Below, piece after piece: positions 1 to 9,000 of a stretch of DNA of 50,634 nt. Source of the stretch: JAJPXC01 sp964517875. GTDB lineage: Bacteria; Bacteroidota; Bacteroidia; Bacteroidales; Muribaculaceae. Below the pieces are notes generated by a model. That model worked only from the letters and a program-made list of their open reading frames with translations, had not been told where the DNA came from and did no database searches. The first letter of the stretch is position 1, and each line of letters opens with the position of its first letter. The DNA lies in the NCBI GenBank assembly GCA_964517875.1, contig CAZFEU010000010.1:1-50634 (forward strand), read 5' to 3'. The position numbers and the translations under genes are program-made.

Positions 1-2
1 AA

Positions 3-167
3 ATCCGTTATTCCTTAGAATACGGATATGGCCATTCTGAATGATTAAAAGCCAGGAGTGAGTCAATGTTGCTGTTTCTGCAACGGAATCATAATAGCCG
101 AACTTTTCGGCACGGTGTTGTAACTTCCTATGTGTTAGCATAGAATGCTTATAGGGAGGATAGGAAG
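3..167 (+). promoter_or_regulatory. Structured 5' leader of the polysaccharide operon
   Basis: Four hairpins stand one after another ahead of the first gene: 3-27 (ATCCGT/ACGGAT plus ATTC/GAAT, one bulged base), 68-84 (GTTGC/GCAAC), 97-111 (GCCGAA/TTCGGC, 3-nt loop) and 124-167 (CTTCCTAT/ATAGGAAG enclosing AGCAT/ATGCT at 137-149). No TAnnTTTG promoter is visible here, so transcription probably starts to the left of the window. UpxY proteins in Bacteroides act on the untranslated leaders of their own capsule operons, so this stretch is the natural target. That role is inferred. Confidence 0.5.
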
Positions 168-178
168 ATTTTGCCCTA

Positions 179-838
179 ATGAAAGAAAACCTAAAATATG
201 CCCCTTTGCACAATGTGGATGAGGCAAGGATTAAGGCATTGGACGAGGGTGAGCTGTGCTGGGTGCTAATGCGATCATTGCAAAACAAGGTTCAGACAAT
301 CGAATCCGCTGATGGAGACGGGAAGCATACTAAACTAAAATATGGGTATGAGATTGCCGAAAATTTGTTCTGCGAGTTCTTTATGCCAATGAAGGAATGC
401 GTGTCAACGATTCAAGGCAAGAGAATCATACATAATAAACCGGCAATTCCGGGGATGTTTTTTGTCAGGGACACAGTGCCTAATATACGGACGCTCGCAT
501 CAAAGGGGTTAGGCTTCGAACTCAGGTATCTTAAGGGAAGAAAATACCAGGATCCAGTCATCATAAACGACAAAGAGATGGAAGCCTTCATATCCGCCGT
601 AAGCAGCAACACAGAGGTGCGGTTCTTCTCGCCCGACGATAAGGCGCTAGATATCACCGTCGGTAAACGCGTCAGGATAACAAAGAACGGTAGTACAATC
701 GACGGCCACGTGGTGAGCATTCGTGGGTCGAAACGTCGGTGGCTACGCATCAGCATTAAGGATTGTCTCGCCGCCCATGTAGAAATCGACCTTGATGAGC
801 TCAAACGTAATGGGCAGATAGTGGAGCTACTCGACTGA
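179..838 (+). CDS. upxY: UpxY-type NusG-like transcription antiterminator
   Basis: A 219-residue NusG paralogue of the kind that heads Bacteroidales capsule loci. The N-terminal NGN-like part includes the typical 'CWVLMRS' opening strand (about residue 27) and an 'IPGMFFVRDT' strand. A KOW-like C-terminal domain follows (about 158-205, 'VGKRVRITKNGSTIDGHV'). UpxY proteins bind RNA polymerase and let it pass premature stops in the leader of their own operon. The position at the start of a long one-strand polysaccharide cluster fits this role. No UpxZ-like small inhibitor gene follows; only about 90 bp separate it from the epimerase. ATG 179 is the first start after the leader hairpins. Confidence 0.85.
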   Translation: MKENLKYAPLHNVDEARIKALDEGELCWVLMRSLQNKVQTIESADGDGKHTKLKYGYEIAENLFCEFFMPMKECVSTIQGKRIIHNKPAIPGMFFVRDTVPNIRTLASKGLGFELRYLKGRKYQDPVIINDKEMEAFISAVSSNTEVRFFSPDDKALDITVGKRVRITKNGSTIDGHVVSIRGSKRRWLRISIKDCLAAHVEIDLDELKRNGQIVELLD

Positions 839-927
839 CATTTCTTTGCCCCGTTAAATGCTGCTTGGATGCACTATAACACAGCTCGCAAGGAAATTGC
901 AAATATTTAATCATAAGATAAATACAA

Positions 928-1902
928 ATGTCAACTAAAGTATTAGTGACCGGTGGCGCGGGTTTCATCGGGTCAAATTTGTGTGAGCATTTGCTCGAAA
1001 ATGGGTACCATGTCCGTTGCCTTGACAACTTTGCTACCGGTAAATGGCAAAATATCATACCACTGATCGAGCGTTTTCCGGAAACATTTGAAATGCAGGT
1101 GGGTGACATCCGTATATTGGATGATTGCCGAAAGGGAGTGGAAGGTGTGGATTATGTGATGCATGAAGCTGCGCTTGGGTCAGTGCCTCGTTCGATTAAT
1201 GACCCCATAACCACCAACGATGTCAATATCGGCGGCTTCCTAAATATGCTTGTGGCAGCACGAGATGCAGGTGTTAAGCGCTTTATTTTTGCGGCATCAT
1301 CATCAACATACGGTGACAGCAAATCGCTCCCCAAGGTGGAAGAGGTGATAGGCAGGCCATTGTCGCCGTATGCCATCACTAAGTACGTAGATGAGCTATA
1401 TGCCGATGTGTTTGCCCGCACTTACGGGACGGAGTACATAGGCCTTCGGTATTTCAACGTGTTCGGTCGCCGTCAGGACCCGCATGGAGCATATGCGGCC
1501 GTAATCCCTCTATTTGTGAGGAAATTCATGAACCATGAAGCGCCTAACATCAACGGCGATGGGGAATATAGCCGCGACTTTACCTACATTGACAATGTCA
1601 TCCAGATGAATATGCTGGCAATGACAACGACCAATCCAGAGGCTGTCAATCAAATCTATAACACTGCTTATGGAGAGAGAACCACATTGAACCAGCTGGT
1701 AGATTGTCTCCGCGAGTTCCTCGGGGAAAAGGACGAGGTAATCAAATCGATAGAACCCACTCATGGGCCGAATCGAGCCGGCGACATACCACATTCACTC
1801 GCCAGTATAGACAAGGCAAAAACTCTCATGGGGTATACCCCGAAATATTCGATGCGCGCCGGACTGAGGGAAGCCGTTGACTGGTATTGGGAAAACCTGT
1901 AA
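928..1902 (+). CDS. UDP-N-acetylhexosamine 4-epimerase (WbpP/TviC-like, SDR)
   Basis: A 324-residue extended short-chain dehydrogenase of the GalE/WbpP type. It has the NAD-binding 'GGAGFIGS' motif near residue 9, a Ser-Thr-Tyr region 'AASSSTYGDS' and the catalytic 'YAITK' Tyr-Lys pair, with the usual sugar-binding 'GLRYFNVFGRRQDP' segment. The family interconverts UDP-GlcNAc/UDP-GlcNAcA and the galacto forms. It is followed after 17 bp by a UDP-HexNAc dehydrogenase, the same pairing as wbpP/wbpO and tviC/tviB, so the pair probably makes UDP-GalNAc uronate (or a related sugar) for the polymer. GC content is higher than in the genes after 3300. The exact substrate cannot be fixed from sequence alone. 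Confidence 0.85.
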   Translation: MSTKVLVTGGAGFIGSNLCEHLLENGYHVRCLDNFATGKWQNIIPLIERFPETFEMQVGDIRILDDCRKGVEGVDYVMHEAALGSVPRSINDPITTNDVNIGGFLNMLVAARDAGVKRFIFAASSSTYGDSKSLPKVEEVIGRPLSPYAITKYVDELYADVFARTYGTEYIGLRYFNVFGRRQDPHGAYAAVIPLFVRKFMNHEAPNINGDGEYSRDFTYIDNVIQMNMLAMTTTNPEAVNQIYNTAYGERTTLNQLVDCLREFLGEKDEVIKSIEPTHGPNRAGDIPHSLASIDKAKTLMGYTPKYSMRAGLREAVDWYWENL

Positions 1903-1919
1903 AAATTCACAAAGCACCA

Positions 1920-3194
1920 ATGAATAAAGATATAAGAATCTGTGTGATTGGCCTCGGATACGTAGGTCTTCCACTTGCCCGCTTGTTCTCGACAAAGTAT
2001 CCAACAGTGGGGTTTGACATGAACTCAAAGCGCTGTGAGGCCTTGATGGCTGGGCATGACGCCACCCTTGAAGTTAGCGACGAGCTCTTGCAGGATGCGA
2101 TCAACAACCATGGGTTTGTATGCACCGCTGACATTGACAGAATCAAGGACTGCAATTTTTATGTTGTGGCTGTTCCGACCCCCGTGGATGAAAACAACAA
2201 TCCTGATCTGCGCCCGCTTTGGGGCGCATCGGAGACGGTGGGCAAGGTTATCAAACCCGGTGATGTTGTGGTGTATGAGTCAACGGTTTATCCTGGCGTC
2301 ACAGAGGATGAGTGTATCCCGGTGGTAGAACGGGTCAGCGGGCTTAAGTTCAACAAGGACTTCTACGCAGGCTATTCGCCCGAACGTATCAATCCCGGCG
2401 ATAAGCTCCACACAGTCGAGAAAATCAAGAAAGTGACCTCCGGCTCTACTCCCGAAATAGGCAGGCTCGTCAACGAGGTTTACTCATCAGTGATCACCGC
2501 GGGCACTCATCTCGCCCCGACAATCAAGGTAGCTGAGGCGGCCAAAGTTATTGAAAACTCGCAGCGCGACATCAATATCGCCTTCGTCAACGAGCTGTCG
2601 AAAATATTCACCCTCATGGGCATAGATACGATTGACGTGCTCGAAGCCGCATCGACCAAGTGGAACTTCCTGCCCTTCAAGCCGGGGCTTGTGGGCGGTC
2701 ACTGCATCGGTGTTGACCCCTACTACCTTGCCCAGTGCGCCCAGCGATATGGTTATAACCCCGAAATTATCCTTGCCGGCCGCCGCATGAACGATGGCAT
2801 GGGTGCCTACGTTGCTGACCGCCTAATCAAGTTGATGCTCAAGAAGGGCATCCAGGTTCTGGGCAGCCATATAATCATCTTCGGATTCACCTTTAAGGAA
2901 AACTGTCCTGACGTGCGCAATACCAAGGTTGTAGACATCGTGAAATCCTTGAAGGAGTATAATCTCGACATCACCATCTACGACCCCTGGGCCAATCCCG
3001 CCGCAGTCAAGCGTGAATATGGCCTAGACGTTGTCAACGAGCTGCCAAAAGATGAGAAATACGATGCAGCCATCGCCGCCGTGGCTCACAAAGCCTTCGA
3101 GGGAATGGACATCACAAGTGTACTAAAGCCCACCCACGTAGTCTTCGACGTAAAGGCCACCCACGACAGAATGTTAGTAGACGGACGTCTCTGA
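1920..3194 (+). CDS. UDP-N-acetylhexosamine 6-dehydrogenase (WbpO/TviB-like)
   Basis: A nucleotide-sugar dehydrogenase of 424 residues that oxidises C6 of a UDP-HexNAc to a uronic acid in two NAD-dependent steps. Visible are the N-terminal Rossmann motif 'GLGYVGLPLA' (about residues 8-17), the central 'YSPERINPGD' motif, and the catalytic cysteine in 'GGHCIGVDPYYL' (about 259-270). The C-terminal UDP-binding domain contains 'FGFTFKENCPDVRNTK'. The ATG at 1920 is chosen. An upstream TTG at 1887 would overlap the previous gene and adds residues unlike the family. The 'SPERINPGD' type is typical of the TviB/WbpO/VipA group and less so of UDP-glucose dehydrogenase. Confidence 0.88.
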   Translation: MNKDIRICVIGLGYVGLPLARLFSTKYPTVGFDMNSKRCEALMAGHDATLEVSDELLQDAINNHGFVCTADIDRIKDCNFYVVAVPTPVDENNNPDLRPLWGASETVGKVIKPGDVVVYESTVYPGVTEDECIPVVERVSGLKFNKDFYAGYSPERINPGDKLHTVEKIKKVTSGSTPEIGRLVNEVYSSVITAGTHLAPTIKVAEAAKVIENSQRDINIAFVNELSKIFTLMGIDTIDVLEAASTKWNFLPFKPGLVGGHCIGVDPYYLAQCAQRYGYNPEIILAGRRMNDGMGAYVADRLIKLMLKKGIQVLGSHIIIFGFTFKENCPDVRNTKVVDIVKSLKEYNLDITIYDPWANPAAVKREYGLDVVNELPKDEKYDAAIAAVAHKAFEGMDITSVLKPTHVVFDVKATHDRMLVDGRL

Positions 3195-3229
3195 CACTTA
3201 TTAAATATAATTCATGGATATAAAGAGTA

Positions 3230-3288
3230 GTGTCAAATCGTTAAAGCATCCTTATCCTATATAATGGATGCTTTAACAATCTTGACAC
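3230..3288. promoter_or_regulatory. Strong intergenic hairpin at the base-composition boundary
   Basis: GTGTCAA (3230-3236) pairs with TTGACAC (3282-3288), and GTTAAAGCATCC (3240-3251) pairs with GGATGCTTTAAC (3266-3277). That makes 19 base pairs interrupted by one small internal loop, with a 14-nt apical loop. It begins 36 bp after the dehydrogenase stop. No T-run follows, so it is not a textbook intrinsic terminator. It may be a pause or termination site for UpxY to override, an mRNA processing site, or a recombination border. Confidence 0.6.
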
Positions 3289-3307
3289 ATTCTCTGATTT
3301 GTATATT

Positions 3308-4333
3308 ATGGCTAATAATAGAAACATTTCTTTTGATGTGCTTAAAGGGATAGGAATTGTATTAGTATGTATAGGGCATACTCCGACAGTTCTTACTACA
3401 TGGATTTATGGTTTCCATATGCCCTTATTTATCTTTATTTCCGGATATTTCTACAAGCATGTTTCCTTTAAAGAGATAATTAAAAAGGGCTTTAAAAATA
3501 ATATAAAGCCCTATCTGATATTTTGTGTCATATCACTTGTGATGCTTCTGATCTATCTCGCCATCGCACATCGTCCATTTACGAATTTGCTGGATTTTGT
3601 CACACCTTTTGATACCACAAATTATTTACTTACTCGTACAATATGGTTTTTACCATGTCTGTTTTTGATATGTATATCATTCAGCTTAATTAAAAGGCTG
3701 TTTAATAGTAGATTAAGCTTAATAATATGCCTGTTGCTATATGTAATTGATTGTTGTTTAGTATACAATCAAATACACTTGCCATTTTTTATCGATACAG
3801 CGATGGGAATGATTGTATTTTATGCCATAGGGTATGAAGTTAAGTGTTCAGGAATGTTGGATCGTAAGATGTTCCAGTCGAAGCCAACTTTGTTGTTCCT
3901 GGCACTAATTATTTTAGGAATCTATACCGCAATGGTGATATGGCTCAATCCTAAAACCGAATGGAAGTATAATATCTTTGATGCATACAATTTGCCCATC
4001 GCATTAACTGCCATATTGGGATGTCTTTTTGCTTGCAGATACCTTGTTCAGTTACAAAGTAAGAAAATATTAATGCTCCTTGGACTTATAGGTGGGGAAT
4101 CTCTCGTAATTATGGGGTTACATTCACAACTTTACGACTTGTTTATTATGCCTGTAATGATACGATTGGGACTACCTCTCAATTATATGTTTATACCAAT
4201 GCTAGTCATAGCAATTCCAGCTTCCATTTATATGAATTTTAAGTTGTTAAGACTTACCAAATCGTCAAAGATGGTTGATAAAACCGACTACACCACTTTA
4301 TTTAAGTCGACCAAGATAGACGTTAATATTTAA
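3308..4333 (+). CDS. Acyltransferase family 3 membrane protein
   Basis: An integral membrane AT3 (OafA-like) protein of 341 residues with about ten hydrophobic helices. The N-terminal signature 'FDVLKGIGIVLVCIGHTP' contains the catalytic-type histidine. Such enzymes move acetyl or succinyl groups from the cytoplasm onto sugars. In this cluster the likely target is the repeat unit or polymer. The ATG at 3308 is chosen over a TTG at 3299. The gene opens the AT-rich part of the locus, and its stop lies 3 bp before the flippase start, so the two are probably translated together. Confidence 0.82.
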   Translation: MANNRNISFDVLKGIGIVLVCIGHTPTVLTTWIYGFHMPLFIFISGYFYKHVSFKEIIKKGFKNNIKPYLIFCVISLVMLLIYLAIAHRPFTNLLDFVTPFDTTNYLLTRTIWFLPCLFLICISFSLIKRLFNSRLSLIICLLLYVIDCCLVYNQIHLPFFIDTAMGMIVFYAIGYEVKCSGMLDRKMFQSKPTLLFLALIILGIYTAMVIWLNPKTEWKYNIFDAYNLPIALTAILGCLFACRYLVQLQSKKILMLLGLIGGESLVIMGLHSQLYDLFIMPVMIRLGLPLNYMFIPMLVIAIPASIYMNFKLLRLTKSSKMVDKTDYTTLFKSTKIDVNI

Positions 4334-4336
4334 AGA

Positions 4337-5872
4337 ATGTCAGACTCCGCGCGTTCTACTCGAATTGCAAAAAACACCGTATATCTATATATGCGGATGT
4401 TAATAAGTATGGCAGTGTCGTTGTACACCTCACGAGTTGTACTTCAGATGCTCGGTGTTGATGATTATGGGGTATACAACGTAGTTGGTGGCATAGTGTT
4501 AATGATTTCAATTGTTAGTAATACGATGGCCTCAACTACAACGCGTTTTTTGTCAGTTGAGCTTGGACGTTCCAATGTTGATAAATTCAATAGAGTATTT
4601 AATACATCACTATATATACACATATTATTGGCAATATGTGTAATTATCATAGCCGAAACTCTTGGACTTTGGTTTATGAACACCTATCTTAACATTCCTC
4701 AAGATAGTATAACTGCAGCTCAATGGGTGTATCAGTTTTCCATTATTGTAGTTGTAATGCATATAATCCAAAGTCCATTTACCGGTGCAATAGTTTCACA
4801 TGAGAAAATGGGAGCATATGCATATTTTGATCTGGCATATGTATTTTTAAAACTTGGTATTGTATTCTTGTTACCACTGTTTACAACCAAGCGTCTGATT
4901 GTATATAGCGGCATGCTTGCTGTCGTTACTATACTCATATTCTTCATTAATCTCATTTATTGTAGTAGAAACATTAAAGGGTGCAAAGTCTCTAATAAGC
5001 TTGAGAAGGGTGTTATTAAGAGCATGATAAGTTTTAACGTATGGTCAATGGTGAGTAGTGCGGCCTTTGCAGGACGTACTCAAGGAATAAATATGGTTTT
5101 AAACATATTCTTTGGCATAGTTGCTAACACAGCAGTGGGAATTGCAACCCAGGTAATGTCGGCGGTTGAAAGTTTTGCCGGCAATATTATTGCAGCGATT
5201 ACCCCACCGTTAATGAAAAGTGTGGCTCAAGGTGACTCTAAATCTGTAATAGTGTTACTTTTCTCAGGATCAAAATTAATGACCCTATTAATGATTGCTA
5301 TCTCTACACCTATAATTCTTGAAACTGAATATATAATATCACTTTGGCTTGGAACCATCCCAGCCTATGTGCTACCATTCACACGATTAACATTAATAGG
5401 TCTTTACTTTATTCCGGCATATCGCCTATTTGATAAATGTGTCATGGCAACTGGAAACATACGCCGCATGACACTCACAAATTCTATCTTATTTCTATCA
5501 ATAATTCCACTATCCATTGTTGCATATAAAGTTGGATTGCCAGCACCTACTGCCTATTTAATATCTATCATTATAGCACCACTAATCTTACTGAATAATA
5601 TCTGGATTGCATCAAAGTATATCACAGAGCTTAAGCTTCACAAATACATTACATCAGTAATATTACCTTGCTTCGTTGTGCTTATAATTACTTTTGGTGT
5701 TACGATGTCTGTATCACTTAGTATTAAGCCATCGGTGTTTCACCTGTTTGCTACATTTTTATTATCGGTAATTACATGCTCAGCATCAGCGTATATATTA
5801 GCACTCGACAACAAAGAAAAAACATTTATTAAACAATCGCTGAGAAAAATAGCTATTTTCAGTCACACATAA
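4337..5872 (+). CDS. wzx: Polysaccharide repeat-unit flippase (Wzx, MOP superfamily)
   Basis: A 511-residue, very hydrophobic protein with 12-14 predicted membrane helices. It starts with the 'RIAKNTVYLYMRMLISMAVSL' type of sequence common in Bacteroidales Wzx proteins and has 'VVLQMLGVDDYGVYNVVGG' around residue 36. Wzx flips lipid-linked repeat units across the inner membrane. With the EpsG-type polymerase at 13293 and the initiating transferase at 19828 it completes a Wzx/Wzy pathway. Length is slightly above the family average. Codon use is AT-rich, like its neighbours. Confidence 0.85.
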   Translation: MSDSARSTRIAKNTVYLYMRMLISMAVSLYTSRVVLQMLGVDDYGVYNVVGGIVLMISIVSNTMASTTTRFLSVELGRSNVDKFNRVFNTSLYIHILLAICVIIIAETLGLWFMNTYLNIPQDSITAAQWVYQFSIIVVVMHIIQSPFTGAIVSHEKMGAYAYFDLAYVFLKLGIVFLLPLFTTKRLIVYSGMLAVVTILIFFINLIYCSRNIKGCKVSNKLEKGVIKSMISFNVWSMVSSAAFAGRTQGINMVLNIFFGIVANTAVGIATQVMSAVESFAGNIIAAITPPLMKSVAQGDSKSVIVLLFSGSKLMTLLMIAISTPIILETEYIISLWLGTIPAYVLPFTRLTLIGLYFIPAYRLFDKCVMATGNIRRMTLTNSILFLSIIPLSIVAYKVGLPAPTAYLISIIIAPLILLNNIWIASKYITELKLHKYITSVILPCFVVLIITFGVTMSVSLSIKPSVFHLFATFLLSVITCSASAYILALDNKEKTFIKQSLRKIAIFSHT

Positions 5873-5898
5873 ATGTTTTCATAGAAAATAATAGAACA

Positions 5899-7047
5899 AT
5901 GGATCTTCATAAAAGTCCAATTGTCTTTGGATTTGACAGTTATAACACTGCTGGCTCCATAAGATGCCTGGGCGAAGCTGGTATTAAGCCAATTGTAATA
6001 CTTGTATCTGATCGCAAAAGGAATGCTATTGCAAAATCAAAGTATATCAACAAAATACACATTGTTGATACAATTGAACAAGGTATTGGCATTTTGAAAA
6101 AAAACTATAAGTCAACAAGTATTACGTATTTATTTGTAACTTCTGATAAAATAGCATCTGCTCTCGATCTTATCTTTGACGAATTAAAAAACCATTTTAT
6201 TTTTCCGAATGCCGGAGAGGAGGGGAAGCTAAATTACTGGATGGATAAAAACAATATGTGTGTTGCTGCATCTGAGAGTGGCATAGTTACTCCTAAGTCA
6301 GTGGAATACCATGTTGGAAATCAATTCCCAAATTCTTTATCAATGCCTTGTATCATTAAGCCCAGTAAAAGCATTAAAGGCTCCAAACAAGACATCACAA
6401 TTATTAACTCCATAAATGATGTAAATGAATATTTAGGGTCGCTACATCACACGGAAGACTACATTATACAAGAATATGTAAAAAAGGAATGCGAATTACT
6501 AATTATTGGTTGCCGAACACAATCTGGTAACATTTTTATTCCAGCGCACCTTATAAAGACAAGGTGGATCGGCACCGGCGATGATGCCTCGCAAGGGTGG
6601 GTCAAAAGGGGATTGCCTAAAAATATCAACAAGAATGCAATTACTCAGTTCCTGTCTAAGATTAACTATATTGGCCCATTCAGTATTGAATTCGGAGTGC
6701 AAGATCATATGCCCTTCTTTTATGAAATAAATCTCCGAAATGATGGTACTATTAATTACTTCACAAAAGTCGGGGTCAATTTACCCCTAATGTTTCTGAC
6801 CGACTCCGAAGATATTAATTACTCAAAACCTGATGAAGCTCTATTTGTTGACGAAATAGGTGATTTTTTAAATGTAATAAGGGGTGACTTAAAATTCACC
6901 GACTGGATAAATAATCTGAAAAAAAGTTCAGCACACAAATATTATGATAAGCATGATAAGGGGCCATTCATGGTTTTTTTCCCTCGCATGCTCCGTGTGG
7001 TCATGGCAACCTGGTATCACAAAATAACTGGACATGACAAACGTTAA
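5899..7047 (+). CDS. ATP-grasp ligase (carbamoyl-phosphate-synthase-like)
   Basis: A 382-residue ATP-grasp enzyme. A Rossmann-like N domain ('GFDSYNTAGSIRCLGEAGIK') is followed by the ATP-binding lysine strand 'CIIKPSKSIKGSK' (about 152-163), 'YIIQEYVKKECEL', and the magnesium-binding end of the fold 'SIEFG...FYEINLRNDGT' (about 262-285). ATP-grasp ligases join a carboxylate to an amine through an acyl phosphate. In polysaccharide clusters, members of this family are candidates for attaching amino acids to uronic acids or amino sugars. The substrate here is unknown. It overlaps the next gene by 14 bp, so translation is coupled. Confidence 0.75.
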   Translation: MDLHKSPIVFGFDSYNTAGSIRCLGEAGIKPIVILVSDRKRNAIAKSKYINKIHIVDTIEQGIGILKKNYKSTSITYLFVTSDKIASALDLIFDELKNHFIFPNAGEEGKLNYWMDKNNMCVAASESGIVTPKSVEYHVGNQFPNSLSMPCIIKPSKSIKGSKQDITIINSINDVNEYLGSLHHTEDYIIQEYVKKECELLIIGCRTQSGNIFIPAHLIKTRWIGTGDDASQGWVKRGLPKNINKNAITQFLSKINYIGPFSIEFGVQDHMPFFYEINLRNDGTINYFTKVGVNLPLMFLTDSEDINYSKPDEALFVDEIGDFLNVIRGDLKFTDWINNLKKSSAHKYYDKHDKGPFMVFFPRMLRVVMATWYHKITGHDKR

Positions 7048-7984
7048 TGATGCTATTCTTAAAGTATTCTCAGGACTAAATCTTGACCGTTTAGTTATTA
7101 ATGATCGTCCACGTGTGCTATTCTATCATGGGGTTGCTCAGAATATAGTATCACCAAAGATAGAATTAGAAAGTATAGAAGCCGGTGAGTTCGAAAGGCA
7201 GTTGAAATACATAAAGCGATACTTCAGACCAATCACTATCGATGAGTTTTATGCTAAGTTTATCGGTAATAATTGGGAAGGAGGCGAGATACTCATAACA
7301 TTCGATGATGGCTATAAGAACATTCTCACAACAGGCTTGCCACTTCTTGAAAGATACGATATTCCGTTTGCCCTGTTTATCACCACTGATAATCTATCAA
7401 AAGGCAGCCTATTCCCAACAACTATCAATAGATTGGTCAACCAAGCATCAACCTATTCTAAGAAACTTGGGAAAGCTAAAGATATCGTTGCCACGACTAT
7501 ATCGCATGATCTCAAAACGTTACCCATTGAGTGTGTAGAGAATATATGTGCCGAATTACTTTCTAATTTATCACCCTCAGAGATAGAGGATTTGAAGCAT
7601 AAATATAGTTCGGTAATTCCAATGAATTGGGATGATGCAAGGGTTGTCGCATCTTCGCCGCTATGTACTATAGGCTCCCATTGCGTGACCCATATATGTT
7701 GCCATGATCAACAAAATATACTCGAAGTAAAAAGACAATTCGAATTAAGTAGAAGTATTATAAGAGAAAAATTAGGCGTGGCATGTGACTATTTATCATA
7801 TCCAAACGGTAATTATACTCCAGAAACTATGCAAATGGCGACTGCTTGTGGATATAAAATGGCATTCTCTACTCGATACGAACCAATAGATACATCGACA
7901 GCCAACAAAATGGCCGTGGGACGTATTTATGTGCCATATGATTACTATAGATTCAAGTATGCAGTATCAACATACCCCCGATAG
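7034..7984 (+). CDS. Polysaccharide deacetylase (NodB/CE4 family)
   Basis: A 316-residue NodB-homology protein. The metal-binding motif 'ITFDDGYKN' lies at about residues 89-97, the histidine motif 'SHCVTH' near 216 and the third motif 'YPNGNYTPE' near 255. CE4 enzymes remove N- or O-acetyl groups from sugars and need a divalent metal. No signal peptide is seen, so it may act on the lipid-linked repeat unit in the cytoplasm. It overlaps the ATP-grasp gene before it and the glycosyltransferase after it. Deacetylation would expose an amine that a ligase could acylate; this link is inference. Confidence 0.8.
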   Translation: MTNVNDAILKVFSGLNLDRLVINDRPRVLFYHGVAQNIVSPKIELESIEAGEFERQLKYIKRYFRPITIDEFYAKFIGNNWEGGEILITFDDGYKNILTTGLPLLERYDIPFALFITTDNLSKGSLFPTTINRLVNQASTYSKKLGKAKDIVATTISHDLKTLPIECVENICAELLSNLSPSEIEDLKHKYSSVIPMNWDDARVVASSPLCTIGSHCVTHICCHDQQNILEVKRQFELSRSIIREKLGVACDYLSYPNGNYTPETMQMATACGYKMAFSTRYEPIDTSTANKMAVGRIYVPYDYYRFKYAVSTYPR

Positions 7985-8984
7985 TCGATTGCCATTGGTG
8001 ACTGTCGCTATGGCTGTGTACAATGCAATGCCATATCTCCCGGCGTCGATTGAGAATGTGCTACACCAAACTTATCAAAACATTGACTTTTTGATAATTG
8101 ATGACGCATCGACCGACAACAGTCGAGAAATAATAGAAAAATATGTCAATAGGGATAACCGTATAAGATTTATTTTCAAAGAAAAAAACGAAGGTCTATC
8201 ATCGGTTCGCAACATTTCAATGAAAGAAGCTAAGGGAGAGTACCTATTAATGATCGATGCCGATGATCTGATGGATTTAACCACAATAAGTAAAGCTGTC
8301 AATAATGCATTGTCGACTGATGCGGATATAGTTATATGGGATTATTCTGTTTTTTATGGCAATTCGGCTGAGGTTCCGGTTGTCACAGAAGAATCAAAAA
8401 TAGCAAAGATAGAACCTCATAATCGGCATGCCCTTATTTGGTTACCGGCATTTATGCCAGTTAGGTTATTGTTAATGGATTATGTAAGACGCAAGAATTT
8501 TAGCTTTCCGTTAGGATTGACCAAACAGGATATACCAGTCCATTGGGCAATGGTGACAGATCCACATAGTAGAATTTCATTATTGCCCGAAGTCCTATTT
8601 TATTATAGGCAACATTTATCTTCTACCACAAATCTAAAGGGACGCAGCTTATTTTCATTAGCAAAAGTTATGGACATTGTAGGGGTTGCCCTGAAAGATA
8701 GCAATATCTATTTAGAATATCGGACGGATTACCTTCGTGCTCAACTGTCTCATCTACACGGCATGTATGATTCAATATTGCCTGAATATAAGTCAGAAGC
8801 GATGTCGATAATAAAAGATCGCTTCGATGAAGACGCAAAACAATTTATTAGTGAAAATGGTAAGGTTCTTAGCTGCCGGGTAAGATGGTTCTATAAAATG
8901 ATTGAAGGGTCTGTAACGTCATTGTTCTTGTACGAGACGGCAATTATTGCAAGGAAAATCTACCGTAGGTTATATCGCCATTAA
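7959..8984 (+). CDS. Glycosyltransferase family 2
   Basis: A GT-A fold transferase of 341 residues from the chosen start. The opening 'PLVTVAMAVYNAMPYL', the 'IIDDASTDNS' nucleotide-binding motif (about residue 47), 'LMIDADD' with the DxD-like metal site (about 98) and the 'TKQDIPVHW' acceptor-side motif (about 187) are all in order. The ATG at 7959 is preferred. The ATG at 7929 adds ten residues and a deeper overlap with the deacetylase. It transfers one sugar of the repeat unit. Donor and linkage cannot be read from sequence. Confidence 0.82.
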   Translation: MQYQHTPDSRLPLVTVAMAVYNAMPYLPASIENVLHQTYQNIDFLIIDDASTDNSREIIEKYVNRDNRIRFIFKEKNEGLSSVRNISMKEAKGEYLLMIDADDLMDLTTISKAVNNALSTDADIVIWDYSVFYGNSAEVPVVTEESKIAKIEPHNRHALIWLPAFMPVRLLLMDYVRRKNFSFPLGLTKQDIPVHWAMVTDPHSRISLLPEVLFYYRQHLSSTTNLKGRSLFSLAKVMDIVGVALKDSNIYLEYRTDYLRAQLSHLHGMYDSILPEYKSEAMSIIKDRFDEDAKQFISENGKVLSCRVRWFYKMIEGSVTSLFLYETAIIARKIYRRLYRH

Positions 8985-9000
8985 TACTACACACAAAAGA

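Noticed and set aside
1..178. An invertible capsule promoter as in Bacteroides fragilis.
   Set aside because: Only local hairpins are present; no pair of distant inverted repeats and no promoter box are visible in these bases.
839..927. A UpxZ-like inhibitor gene after upxY.
   Set aside because: The gap is about 90 bp and contains no reading frame of the needed size.
1887..1919. TTG start for the dehydrogenase.
   Set aside because: It adds 11 residues that overlap the epimerase gene; ATG 1920 matches the usual family N-terminus.
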